In this document: in pieces, positions 52,687-61,197 of the stretch
Position numbering within the stretch: position 1 is the stretch's first letter
Layout: every line of letters starts with the position of its first letter
DNA from: Streptomyces sp. NBC_01306
Lineage (GTDB): Bacteria > Actinomycetota > Actinomycetes > Streptomycetales > Streptomycetaceae
Direction: 5' to 3'
Assembly (NCBI RefSeq): GCF_026340465.1
Contig: NZ_JAPEPC010000002.1
Span: 1-64,000 of the forward strand
Length of the DNA stretch: 64,000 nucleotides
The notes under the pieces: model-generated
Databases searched by the model: none
Told to the model about the DNA's origin: nothing
Seen by the model: only the letters and a program-made list of their open reading frames with translations
Program-made: the position numbers and the translations under genes

Positions 52687-54171
52687 CTATCCGACGCTCG
52701 CCCCGGTCGGCTCCCGTACGGCAGTCCCGCCCCACTCTCCGCGTGCCGAGGCCAGTGCGGTGCGGTAGGCGGCGTAGCCGTCCTCGTAGACCTCGCGGAT
52801 TCCCTCCCTCGGCTCCACGGTGTGGAACAACTGCGCTTGCCTACCGGCCGGTTCGCCGAGGAAGCGACGTGCCACCCGTACCGCGCCGAGTGCCCCCACC
52901 TCGTTCTCCACCGGGACCCGGATCTCCCGTCCGAGGATGTCGGCGAAGAGCTGTGTCCACGGCCCGGACCGGGTGCCGCCTCCGCAGGCGGCGAGCGTGC
53001 CGGAGAGGCCGGCGGCCTCCAGGCAGTGGCGCGCGGCGTAACCGATGGCCTCACACATCGCGCGGACCACGTCGGCCCGGGTGTGCGCGAGAGTGAGTCC
53101 GTCCAGTCGGCCGCGGGCCTGCGGGTCGACGAAGGGTGCGCGCTCCCCCGCGTCGGAGAGGAAGGGCAGCGCCGTGACACCGCCGGCGCCCGGCCGGCTG
53201 TCGGCGAGCAGGGCCCCGAGGTCGGCGGTGGCTGTGCCGGTGAGGGTGAGGATCCATTCGAGGGCGGCGGTACCGACCATGGCGGGCATGGAGCGCAGCC
53301 AGCGGCCGGGGTCGGGGGTGCAGAGCGACATGCCGGCCGGTTCGGCGCAACTGTCCGTGCGGGCACGGTCGGTGAGGACCTGGCAGGCGAGAGTGGTGCC
53401 GACGATCAGCAGGCCGTCGCCCACCTCCCGTACGCCACTGCCGATGGCGCAGGCGGGCAGATCGTACGGCCCCGAGGTGAGCGGCAGCCCCTCGGGCAGG
53501 TCCAGGAGCGCGGCTCCCCGGGCGTCGAGGCTCAGGACGGTGCCGGGGGCCGCGGGGGCGGCCAGCAGATGGGCCTGGCTCTCGATTCCGCAGGCGGCGA
53601 GCGCCTCGTGTGCGTACGTGCGGTTGACCGGGTCGAGGAACGGCAGTGTCGCGTCGGACGCGTCCACGCTGATCCGGCCGGTGAGGCGCTGGGCGACGGC
53701 GTCCACGCAGTAGCCGGCGACGGCCGCGTCACGGAGGCTCCGCGGTTCGTGTTCCTGCAGGTGGGCGAGGAGCGGGGCATGGCAGCCGGGGAACATTCCG
53801 GAGCCGGTCCGCGCGTACACCTGCTGCACGGTGCCATCCGCCAGCCACTGCGCGACGCGGTCGGCGGCGCGCCCGTCCATCCAGGAGATGGCCGGGCGGA
53901 CCGCACGGCCCTGGTCGTCGCGCAGCCACAGGCCGTCGCCCTGGCCGGTGAGGGCGACGGCGGTGGGTGGCGCGGGCAGTGCGGCGGCGGTCTCCCTGAC
54001 GACCTCGGCGACCGTACGGACGACGTCGTCGAGATCCTGCTCGACGCGGCCGCCGGGCAGTCGTTCCAGATGGCTGCGGCGGGTCGCGGTGGCCAGTGGC
54101 TGTCCCTCGCTGTCGAAGGCGACGGCCTTGGTGACGGAGGTACCGATGTCCACGCCGATGATCGCGCTCAT
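52687..54171 (-). CDS. FGGY-family sugar kinase
   Basis: The 494-aa kinase has the FGGY phosphate-1 loop AIIGVDIGTSVTKAVAFD near residue 5, GQGDGLWLRDDQGRAVRPAISWMDGRAADRV near residue 75, a catalytic Asp region SGPYDLPACAIGSG near residue 245, and the C-terminal ACGGGTRSGPWTQLFADILG. It is of the xylulokinase/LsrK/YoaC type, so the substrate may be a keto-pentose, deoxy sugar or related compound. It overlaps the 2-hydroxyacid dehydrogenase gene by ATGA, so the two act in sequence. Confidence 0.87.
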   Translation of the reverse strand: MSAIIGVDIGTSVTKAVAFDSEGQPLATATRRSHLERLPGGRVEQDLDDVVRTVAEVVRETAAALPAPPTAVALTGQGDGLWLRDDQGRAVRPAISWMDGRAADRVAQWLADGTVQQVYARTGSGMFPGCHAPLLAHLQEHEPRSLRDAAVAGYCVDAVAQRLTGRISVDASDATLPFLDPVNRTYAHEALAACGIESQAHLLAAPAAPGTVLSLDARGAALLDLPEGLPLTSGPYDLPACAIGSGVREVGDGLLIVGTTLACQVLTDRARTDSCAEPAGMSLCTPDPGRWLRSMPAMVGTAALEWILTLTGTATADLGALLADSRPGAGGVTALPFLSDAGERAPFVDPQARGRLDGLTLAHTRADVVRAMCEAIGYAARHCLEAAGLSGTLAACGGGTRSGPWTQLFADILGREIRVPVENEVGALGAVRVARRFLGEPAGRQAQLFHTVEPREGIREVYEDGYAAYRTALASARGEWGGTAVREPTGASVG

Positions 54172-55229
54172 GGCCGCGCGGCCTCCTGGACCTCGGGGTT
54201 GGCGGGATGGGCGAGCTTCTCTCCGCGTACAAAGCGGCCCGCCTCGGCGGCTGTGATCGCGGCGGCACGGTGCGCGGTCTGCCGGGTCGCCCCGGCCAGG
54301 TGCGGGGCGGTGACGACGTTCGGCGCGCTGTGCAACTCCCAGTCGGCGGGCGGCGGTTCGATGTCGTAGACGTCGAGGCCGAGGGCTCCGATACGGCCGC
54401 TCCTCAGCAGTCCGGGCAGCGGGGCGTAATCGAGGAGTCCGCCGCGGGCGGAGTTGACGAGCACCGCGCCTTCGGGGAGCAGCTTGAGCTTCTCGGCGTC
54501 GATGAGGTGGCGGGTCTCGGGGGTGAGCCGGGCGTGCAGGCTCACCACACTGCTGCGCGTCAGGAGTTGGTCGAGGGAGACCGGCTCGACGCCGTCGGCG
54601 CGGGCCGCTACGGGGTCGGTGTACGGGTCGGCGACCAGGACATGGGCACCGAAGGCGCGCAGGACCCGGGCGACGATGCGGCCGATCGCCCCGTATCCGA
54701 CGAGGCCGACGGTCGCGCCGTCGAGTTCGGTGCCCGCTTCGTCGTACGCGTAGAAGTCACCGCGCCACGTCCCGCGTTTCAGCTCGGCGTCGGCCGTGGT
54801 GATCCGGCGCATGGCGGTCAGCATCAGGCCGACGGCGAACTCCGCTGCCGCCGGGGCGTTGCGGCCCGGTGCGAAGGAGACGGCGACGCCGTGCCGGGTG
54901 GCGGCGGCGAGGTCGACGTTGACCGGGCCGCCCCGGGAGACGGCCACCATCCGGAGCTCCGGGCAGGCGGCGAAGACCCTCTCCGTGAACGGAGCCATCT
55001 GGGTGACGCAGAGGGCGGCGCCATCGAGCGCCGCGATCATCTGCTCCTCGGTGCCGCTGGCCTCGTGTACATCGCCGACCGGGCCGAAGGGCTCGTGCGG
55101 CCAGGGCAGGGTGAGTTCACCGATCTCCACCGCGCCACCGGGCTCCTCCGCGGTGCCGAGCTCTTCACGCAGGGCGGTACGGAGCAGACCGGGGAGGACG
55201 AAGTGGTCACCGGCGGCGAGGATGCGCAT
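54168..55229 (-). CDS. D-isomer 2-hydroxyacid dehydrogenase
   Basis: The 353-aa NAD(P) enzyme has GATVGLVGYGAIGRIVARVLRAFG near residue 165, the substrate Arg in VLVNSARGGLLDY near residue 250, and the C-terminal His region APHLAGATRQT. Such enzymes interconvert 2-hydroxy and 2-keto acids. Its coupling to an FGGY kinase recalls the yoaD-yoaC pairing of Bacillus subtilis. ATG at 55229 fits the family start. The divergent promoter region holds an AT-rich stretch. Confidence 0.87.
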   Translation of the reverse strand: MRILAAGDHFVLPGLLRTALREELGTAEEPGGAVEIGELTLPWPHEPFGPVGDVHEASGTEEQMIAALDGAALCVTQMAPFTERVFAACPELRMVAVSRGGPVNVDLAAATRHGVAVSFAPGRNAPAAAEFAVGLMLTAMRRITTADAELKRGTWRGDFYAYDEAGTELDGATVGLVGYGAIGRIVARVLRAFGAHVLVADPYTDPVAARADGVEPVSLDQLLTRSSVVSLHARLTPETRHLIDAEKLKLLPEGAVLVNSARGGLLDYAPLPGLLRSGRIGALGLDVYDIEPPPADWELHSAPNVVTAPHLAGATRQTAHRAAAITAAEAGRFVRGEKLAHPANPEVQEAARP

Positions 55230-55309
55230 GGGCTGGGCCCTTCTTCGGGTCACGGGTGCACGGTGCGTCAGCGGTGCCGCACCTGCCCGGCCGCCGCATC
55301 ACTATCATG

Positions 55310-55355
55310 GGCGTTGATAGATTTAACATCATCGTTTTGAAGAATCAATGGGCCG
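55310..55355. promoter_or_regulatory. AT-rich divergent promoter with TTGAT/ATCAA ends
   Basis: A 40-nt AT-rich island between the divergent dehydrogenase and phosphatase genes begins TTGAT and ends ATCAA. It likely contains the promoters and a DeoR operator. Confidence 0.4.
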
Positions 55356-55419
55356 ACACGGACCCGGGCGGCATCGTCACCCGGGCCGGTGGCGGCCCGC
55401 TGCGAAGGAGCGCGATCCG

Positions 55420-56064
55420 ATGGAGGCCCGGCTGCTGCTCGTCCGGCACGGCGAGACGCAATGGCATACGGAGAACCGGTACGCGGGGGTCTCCGACGTA
55501 CCGCTGACCGCGAAGGGCCTGGAGCAGGCACAGGAGCTCGCGGACTGGGCCCGGCTGCGCGGCGTCGACGCGGTGGCCAGCTCACCGGTCAGCCGGGCAC
55601 TGCTCACCGCCGGCCCGGCCGCGCGGGCGCTCGGCGCCGAGCCCGAGGTCGTCGATGCGCTGCGTGAGGTGGACTTCGGCTGGGGCGAGGGCCGCACCAT
55701 CGCGGAGATGACTGCCGAGGACCCCGAGGCGGTGCGGCGGTTCCACGAGGACGCGGAGTCCGGCGCCTTTCCCGGTTCCGAGGCGCCGTCGGCCGCGGCG
55801 GCCCGCGCATCGGATGCGCTGCGCGGCCTGGCCCGTCGCCATCGGGGAGCCACGGTCCTGGTGGTCGCGCACAACACGCTGCTCCGGATGGCGCTGTGCT
55901 CGATGCTGGGCATTGCGGTGGGCCGCTACCGGCTGGTGTTTCCCCGGCTGGACAACGCGGCGGTGACGGAGATCGAGGTGAGCGGTGACCGCACCGCCCT
56001 GCGCTCGCTGAACGTCCCCACCCGGCCGGCCCCTGCGGGCGGTGCGCGAAACTTGGCCGTATGA
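55420..56064 (+). CDS. Histidine phosphatase family protein
   Basis: The 214-aa protein has the phosphoglycerate-mutase-like LLLVRHGETQWHTENRYAGVSDVPLT at residues 5-30 with the phosphorylated His, the Arg in SSPVSRALLTA, a Glu in REVDFGWGEG, and the second His in VLVVAHNTLLRMALC. It removes phosphate from a sugar or nucleotide metabolite; being in the operon it may act on a phosphorylated intermediate of this pathway. ATG at 55420 has GAAGGAG upstream. It overlaps the DeoR gene by ATGA. Confidence 0.88.
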   Translation: MEARLLLVRHGETQWHTENRYAGVSDVPLTAKGLEQAQELADWARLRGVDAVASSPVSRALLTAGPAARALGAEPEVVDALREVDFGWGEGRTIAEMTAEDPEAVRRFHEDAESGAFPGSEAPSAAAARASDALRGLARRHRGATVLVVAHNTLLRMALCSMLGIAVGRYRLVFPRLDNAAVTEIEVSGDRTALRSLNVPTRPAPAGGARNLAV

Positions 56065-56834
56065 CGACAACCGGCGCCCAGGCCCGCAGGCAGATCATCA
56101 CGGAGCACGTCCTGGCGAACGGGACCGCGAGCGGCTCCGAGCTCGCGGAGCTCACCGGCGTGAGTCTGATGACCGTGCACCGGGACCTGGACGAACTGGC
56201 CAGGCGCGGGGTGCTGCGCCGTTTCAGGGGCGGGGTGTCCGCGCTGCCGTCGACCGTGTTCGAGTCCAATCTCGACTACCGGCTCGGGGTGAACACCGCC
56301 GAGAAGGACGCCATCGCGAAGACCGCGGCCGAGCTGGTCGAACCGGGGATGTCGGTGATGCTGGACGACTCCACCACCGCGCTCGCGCTGGCCGCGCTGC
56401 TGGTGGAGCTGGCTCCGCTGACGGTGGTGACCAACGCCCGGCGGGTCATCGACCTGTTCGCGGGCCGGGACGGGATACGCCTGATCTCACTGGGCGGGGA
56501 GTACTCACACCCGCATGATTCCTTCCTGGGCGTCGCCTGCCTGGAGGCCGTCGAAGCACTCTCGGTGGACATGGTGCTGGTCTCCACCTCGGCGATGGAC
56601 GCCCGGATGACGTACCACCAGGAGCAGGACGTGGTGCTGGTCAAGCGGGCGATGCTGGCTTCGGGCACCCGGAAGGTCCTGCTGATGGACCGTACGAAGC
56701 TGGCCAGGACCGCGCTCCACCGGCTGGGCCCGGTGGAGGACTTCGACCACCTGGTGGTGGACGACCGGGTGGACGCCGCACTGTTGGCTGCGCTGCAGGA
56801 GCGGACGGATGTCAGAGTCGCGGCCACGGGCTGA
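56061..56834 (+). CDS. DeoR/GlpR-family regulator
   Basis: The 257-aa protein has a DeoR winged helix (NGTASGSELAELTGVSLMTVHRDLDELARRGVLRRFRGGV) at residues 20-60. A sugar-phosphate isomerase-like sensor domain follows with MLDDSTTALALAALLV near residue 95 and LLMDRTKLARTALHRLGPVEDFDHLVVDD. Such repressors respond to phosphorylated sugars, so the ligand may be the product of one of the two FGGY kinases. A stem just after its stop may be its operator before the MFS gene. Confidence 0.92.
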   Translation: MTTTGAQARRQIITEHVLANGTASGSELAELTGVSLMTVHRDLDELARRGVLRRFRGGVSALPSTVFESNLDYRLGVNTAEKDAIAKTAAELVEPGMSVMLDDSTTALALAALLVELAPLTVVTNARRVIDLFAGRDGIRLISLGGEYSHPHDSFLGVACLEAVEALSVDMVLVSTSAMDARMTYHQEQDVVLVKRAMLASGTRKVLLMDRTKLARTALHRLGPVEDFDHLVVDDRVDAALLAALQERTDVRVAATG

Positions 56835-56864
56835 TAACACGGCTTCTTAAAGTATTGCGTGTTA
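56835..56864. promoter_or_regulatory. Candidate DeoR operator before the polyol transporter
   Basis: TAACACG (56835-56841) and CGTGTTA (56858-56864) are perfect inverted arms 16 bp apart in an AT-rich patch, 78 nt before the MFS start. Confidence 0.5.
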
Positions 56865-56941
56865 ATTTCACAGAGGTCATGATGCGTTCTCGTCGGGGCT
56901 GTACGCCCGTGGGCCGATGACACACTGTGGAGGCACGAGCT

Positions 56942-58276
56942 ATGCGCAGCACCGCCGCGAGCACCGCCGCACCTGCGGGAACGGTCTGGGACCGCGCCGG
57001 TATCCCCCGGCCGCTCCTGTTCGGCTTCATCGGGGTGCTGATCTTCATGATCGGCGACGGGGTCGAGTCCGGGTTCATCGCTCCGTTCATCAAGGCCAAC
57101 GGCGCCGGCAGCGAAGTCCGTGCGAGCTATGTGATCACGGCGTACGGCGTGACCGTCATGCTCGCCTCCTGGCTTTCGGGCGCGCTGTCCGAGCTGTGGG
57201 GGCCGCGGCGGGTGATGCAGATCGGGCTGACCGTCTGGATCGTCTTCGATGTGCTGTTCCTCTCGCTCGGCGCCGCGCAGGGCAACTACCCGCTGATGCT
57301 GGTCTTCTACGGGCTGCGTGGCTTCGGCTATCCGCTCTTCGCGTTCTCGTTCCTGGTGTGGGTGACAGCGACCGCGCCGGTGGCCAGGCTGGGTGCGGCC
57401 GTCGGCTGGTTCTACTTCGCCTTCACGGGCGGGCTGCCGACGCTCGGCTCGCTCACCGCGTCCGTCACCAACCCGCTGTTCGGGAAGTTCGGCACGCTGT
57501 GGATCGCACTCGGCGTGATCGCCGTGGGCGGGGCCTTCTGCCTCTTCGGGGTACGCGAACGCACCGGGTTCTCGCGGCTGGCGCCGCCCGGCGTCCGGCC
57601 GGTCCAGTCGCTGACGCGCAGCCTCTCCATCGCGTGGACCCATCCGAAGGTCACCGTCGGCTGCGTCGTCCGCATCATCAACACGGCGCCGCAGTTCGGT
57701 CTCTGGGTGATCCTGCCCGCGTTCTTCACCGACGAGATGGGCTTCACGGACGGCGACTGGCTGCGACTGCTGTCGATCATGTTCGCCACCAACATCTTCT
57801 TCAATCTGCTCTTCGGAGTGGTCAGTGACCGCATCGGCTGGCGCACCACCATCGGCTGGTTCGGTGCGGTGGGCTGTGCGCTGAGCGTCCTCGCGCTGTA
57901 CTTCGTGCCGAAGCTGCTGACCGGGAACTACTGGGTCGCGGTCGGTGTCGGCATGGTCTACGGCGCCACGCTCGCCGGGTTCGTGCCCATCTCCGCGCTG
58001 ATGCCGTCGCTGGCACCCGGGAACAAGGGCGGCGCGATGGCCCTGCTCAACCTGGGCGCGGGCGGCGCCGCCTTCGTGGGGCCCGCGATCGTATCGCTCT
58101 TCCTCGGTCCGCTGGGCCGCGACGGAGTGGTGCTGATCTTCGCCGGTCTGTATGTCGTCGCTGCTCTCCTGACGCTCTTCCTGAAGCTGCCGAAGGCGTC
58201 CGAGGAGGCCATCCAGCAGGGCAAGTCCCTGCACGATGCCGCCGGCGACGAACCGCTCACCGCCCCGGCCACCTGA
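56942..58276 (+). CDS. MFS transporter, RbtT/DalT/CsbX polyol type
   Basis: The 444-aa membrane protein has FGFIGVLIFMIGDGVESGFIAPFIKANGAGSEVRASYVITAYGVTVMLASW near residue 25 and FYGLRGFGYPLFAFSFLVWV near residue 125. These are features of the RbtT/DalT/CsbX group of pentitol and related polyol permeases. About 12 membrane segments are present. ATG at 56942 follows GGAGG. It is followed by an FGGY kinase, forming an uptake and phosphorylation unit. Confidence 0.88.
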   Translation: MRSTAASTAAPAGTVWDRAGIPRPLLFGFIGVLIFMIGDGVESGFIAPFIKANGAGSEVRASYVITAYGVTVMLASWLSGALSELWGPRRVMQIGLTVWIVFDVLFLSLGAAQGNYPLMLVFYGLRGFGYPLFAFSFLVWVTATAPVARLGAAVGWFYFAFTGGLPTLGSLTASVTNPLFGKFGTLWIALGVIAVGGAFCLFGVRERTGFSRLAPPGVRPVQSLTRSLSIAWTHPKVTVGCVVRIINTAPQFGLWVILPAFFTDEMGFTDGDWLRLLSIMFATNIFFNLLFGVVSDRIGWRTTIGWFGAVGCALSVLALYFVPKLLTGNYWVAVGVGMVYGATLAGFVPISALMPSLAPGNKGGAMALLNLGAGGAAFVGPAIVSLFLGPLGRDGVVLIFAGLYVVAALLTLFLKLPKASEEAIQQGKSLHDAAGDEPLTAPAT

Positions 58277-58334
58277 CCCGCGTAACCGCACACGCCTGCC
58301 TGCCTGCCTGCGTACGAAAGGACCCTTCCCGCAG

Positions 58335-59804
58335 ATGAGTTCCGCCACCGGCGCCCGGCCCGCGCCCGTCCCGGTCGTCGTGGGCGTCGACGTGGCCACC
58401 GCCGCGGTCCGGGTGGTGTGCGCCGACGCCCACGGCCGGGTACTCGCCGAGGCCCGCGTCCCGATCGCCCCGCCGGAGCGCCACGAGGGCGGCCGCAGCG
58501 AACAGGACGCCCGGTCCTGGTGGCCCGCGACTTCGGCCGCTCTGCGGAAGGCGACCGCGGCGCTGCCCGGCGGCGGCCGTGAGGTGACCGCCGTCGCCGT
58601 GTCCGCCACCTCGGGGACCCTGGTGCCGGCCGGTCCTGACGGGGAGCCGGCCGGACCGGCCCTGATGTACGACGACCGGAGCGCCGCAGATGTCAACGCC
58701 CGCGCCCAGGAGCTGGGCGCACCACGCTGGCGGGCGCTGGGGCTGACGGTCGGGCCGACTGCCGCGCTGGGGAAGCTGGTGGGGTGCGCGGCCCGCGCCC
58801 TCCCCGGCCAGTTGGTGCTGCATACCCCGGACCTCATCGGCCTCAAGCTCACCGGGCATCCGGTGGCCACCGACTGGAGCCATGCGCTGAAGTCCGGCTA
58901 CGACCCGCGCGCCGGCGAGTGGGCCACCGAGGTCTTCGACGCGTTCGATGTGCCCTCCCGGCTGCTGCCCGCCGTCCAGGCCCCCGGCACACGGAGCGGG
59001 ACGGTTTCGGCGCGGGCCGCCGCCGATACCGGGCTGCCCGTCGGCTGCGAGGTCCGGCTCGGGATGACTGACGGCTGCGCGGGCCAGATCGCCACCGGCG
59101 CGGTGGACCCCGGCCGGTTCGTCGGCGTGCTGGGGACGACGTACGTACTCAAGGGCGTGACCCGCGAGCTGGTAACCGACCCGGCGGGCGCCCTGTACAG
59201 CCATCGCCACCCGGACGGCTGGTGGCTGCCGGGCGGCGCTTCGAACACGGGTGGCGAAGCCGTCGCCCGGGTGGAAGCGGCCCGGCTGCCGGGTCTGGAC
59301 GCGGCGGCGCAGGCGCGCGGTCCGGCCGGCTGTCTCGCCTACCCGCTGCGCCGCGAGGGCGAGCGGTTCCCGTTCGTCTCCGGCGCGGCGCGCGGCTTTC
59401 TCGTCGGTACACCGCGGGACGAGGCGGATGAGCACCGGGCGGCGCTGGAGGGAGTGGCCTTCCTGGAGCGGCTGGCTGTGGAACGGGTGCAGGCACTGGG
59501 GATCGAGGTGCGGGGTCCGCTGTACGCGGCGGGCGGCGGCAGTCGCAGCGCCGTGTGGAACAGCATCCGGGCGACGGTGCTCAACAGGCCGCTGAGCGTG
59601 GCGGAACGGGCCGAGACAGCGTTCGGCGCAGCCCTGCTGGCCGCATCGGGCACGCTCCATCCGGACCTTTCCGCGGCTGTGACGGCGATGGCGGGCGCGG
59701 GTCGGACGGTCGATCCGGTGGAGCGGGAGCGGGCCGCGCTGGATGCTTCGTACGAACGGTTCGTCACCGAACTGCGGTCACGGGGGTGGCTGGGTACGGG
59801 ATGA
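58335..59804 (+). CDS. FGGY-family carbohydrate kinase
   Basis: The 489-aa kinase has VVVGVDVATAAVRVVCAD near residue 15, AVSATSGTLVPAGPDG and MYDDRSAADVNARA near residue 110, the catalytic Asp in RLGMTDGCAGQIATG near residue 240, and the C-terminal YAAGGGSRSAVWNSIRATVLN. It is a second, divergent FGGY enzyme in the same locus, closer to ribulokinase-like proteins. The two kinases may phosphorylate different intermediates of one polyol pathway. Confidence 0.87.
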   Translation: MSSATGARPAPVPVVVGVDVATAAVRVVCADAHGRVLAEARVPIAPPERHEGGRSEQDARSWWPATSAALRKATAALPGGGREVTAVAVSATSGTLVPAGPDGEPAGPALMYDDRSAADVNARAQELGAPRWRALGLTVGPTAALGKLVGCAARALPGQLVLHTPDLIGLKLTGHPVATDWSHALKSGYDPRAGEWATEVFDAFDVPSRLLPAVQAPGTRSGTVSARAAADTGLPVGCEVRLGMTDGCAGQIATGAVDPGRFVGVLGTTYVLKGVTRELVTDPAGALYSHRHPDGWWLPGGASNTGGEAVARVEAARLPGLDAAAQARGPAGCLAYPLRREGERFPFVSGAARGFLVGTPRDEADEHRAALEGVAFLERLAVERVQALGIEVRGPLYAAGGGSRSAVWNSIRATVLNRPLSVAERAETAFGAALLAASGTLHPDLSAAVTAMAGAGRTVDPVERERAALDASYERFVTELRSRGWLGTG

Positions 59805-59888
59805 GTGCGGCTCCGGTGCCGGCACGCGGGCCGGGCCCGCTGCACTGCCCTGCCGGGCTGCCGACTTGCCCGGCGTCCCGGCACCGTA

Positions 59889-60326
59889 CTACCGGAAGCG
59901 GCGGACGAAGCGGCGCTGCCAGATGGTTTCCACGGCGTGCGGGTTGTAGTGCTCACGGACGTAACCGACGGCATCGGCCGCCGGCACTCCGTCCAGTACG
60001 GCGAGACACGCGAGAGCCGTACCGGTGCGGCCGCGGCCGCCGTGGCAGGCGACCTCGACGCGCTCGTGCGCCGCTCGTTCCCATGCCTCGCGCAGGGCGC
60101 CCGCCGCGGCCGCGCGGTCAGCCGGCAGCCGGAAGTCGGGCCAGCGGATCCAGCGCGACTCCCAGTCGACGGCGGCAGGTTCACGGCCCAGCAGGTACAG
60201 CGCGAAGGTGGGTGTGAGGCCAGCGGGGAGCGGCCTGCTCAGCCCCCGCCCCCGGACCAGGCGGCCCGACGGCAGTCGCAGTACGCCCGCCGCTGACGGG
60301 TCCCAGGTCTCGACCGGTTCCGGCAC
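59889..60326 (-). CDS. Protein-tyrosine/dual-specificity phosphatase
   Basis: The 145-aa protein has the phosphatase signature VEVACHGGRGRTGTALACLAVL (C-x5-R) near residue 95 and a preceding general-acid Asp in WPDFRLPADR. It is a small DSP-type enzyme often found in actinobacteria; the substrate could be a protein or an inositol-like molecule. The GTG at 60326 with GGAGG upstream is preferred to the longer ORF. Confidence 0.82.
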   Translation of the reverse strand: MPEPVETWDPSAAGVLRLPSGRLVRGRGLSRPLPAGLTPTFALYLLGREPAAVDWESRWIRWPDFRLPADRAAAAGALREAWERAAHERVEVACHGGRGRTGTALACLAVLDGVPAADAVGYVREHYNPHAVETIWQRRFVRRFR

Positions 60327-60499
60327 CGCACCTCCATGGATCGGATCGGGCCGCCCCGCAGCGGCACCGCGTACGGTCCATCTTCCCACCGCCCGGCCTA
60401 GTCGCAGTCTTGATGCCCGTCTTGTTCCCAACCGCCGGTCGGGGTGAAGTGCTCCCCTGAGCGCCTGCTCGGTTCGGGTCCCTGGGTCGGGCTGAATAT

Positions 60500-61123
60500 T
60501 TGACTGATGCGTCAGTCAGCTCTGCCGCGCCAGGCCTTGTCACGGAGGAGGACCGCAGGGAAGCGATCCTGGAGGCCACCTGGCAGTTGATCGCCGAGCG
60601 CGGGTTCCACGCCGTGCGGGTCTCGGACATCGCTCGCGTCTGCGGCACGAGTACCGGCACCGTGCACTACTACTTCCCGGGCAAGAGCGATGTGCTCACC
60701 GAGGCGCTCAAGTACTGCGTGGAGCAGGCGTTCAACCGGCAGAGCGTCGAGCTGCGCCGTATCACCGGCGCCCATGAGCGGCTGCTCAAACTGATCGACA
60801 TGCAGCTCCCACGGGTGGGCTTCATCCTCGACGAGTGGTCGATCTGGCTCCAGTACTGGGCGGAATCAGTGGTCAGACCCGAATTCCGGGCCGCGCACAA
60901 CGAGTTCTACGCCCGCTGGCAGGAGACCGTGATCCGGATCGTGCGGCGCGGGCAGTCACAGGGCGTGTTCCGGGCGGAGGTGGATCCGGAGAACGTCGCG
61001 CTGCGGCTCACCGCGCTGACCGACGGGGCGGCGATCCAGGTACTCACCGGGGCGCCCCGGATGACGACGACCGTGATGCGGGAGCTGCTGGTCGACTTCG
61101 TCCAGCGGGAACTGGGGGCGTAA
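60500..61123 (+). CDS. TetR-family regulator with leaderless-type start
   Basis: The 207-aa protein has a helix-turn-helix (AILEATWQLIAERGFHAVRVSDIARVCGTSTGTVHYYFPGKSDVL) at residues 22-66 and a ligand domain including LDEWSIWLQYWAESV. The only in-frame start near the domain is TTG at 60500, with no ribosome site and with an inverted repeat overlapping the first codons. A leaderless message is therefore likely. The nearest divergent gene is the phosphatase; the FUSC-type gene lies convergently downstream. Confidence 0.8.
   Translation: MTDASVSSAAPGLVTEEDRREAILEATWQLIAERGFHAVRVSDIARVCGTSTGTVHYYFPGKSDVLTEALKYCVEQAFNRQSVELRRITGAHERLLKLIDMQLPRVGFILDEWSIWLQYWAESVVRPEFRAAHNEFYARWQETVIRIVRRGQSQGVFRAEVDPENVALRLTALTDGAAIQVLTGAPRMTTTVMRELLVDFVQRELGA
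60501..60518. promoter_or_regulatory. TetR operator on the start codon
   Basis: TGACTGA and TCAGTCA are perfect 7-bp arms around TGCG. The repeat begins on the second base of the TTG start, so a bound repressor would cover the transcription start. Confidence 0.7.
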
Positions 61124-61197
61124 CGGAGCCGGGCAGTCCGGCGCCATCGAGGGCGTGCAGAACGGGCACCGGCGGTCGGTTCCGAGTCCTGTGCGGG

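Noticed and set aside
56276..58870. 864-codon minus-strand frame
   Set aside because: Antisense to the DeoR, MFS and FGGY genes, all of which have strong motifs.
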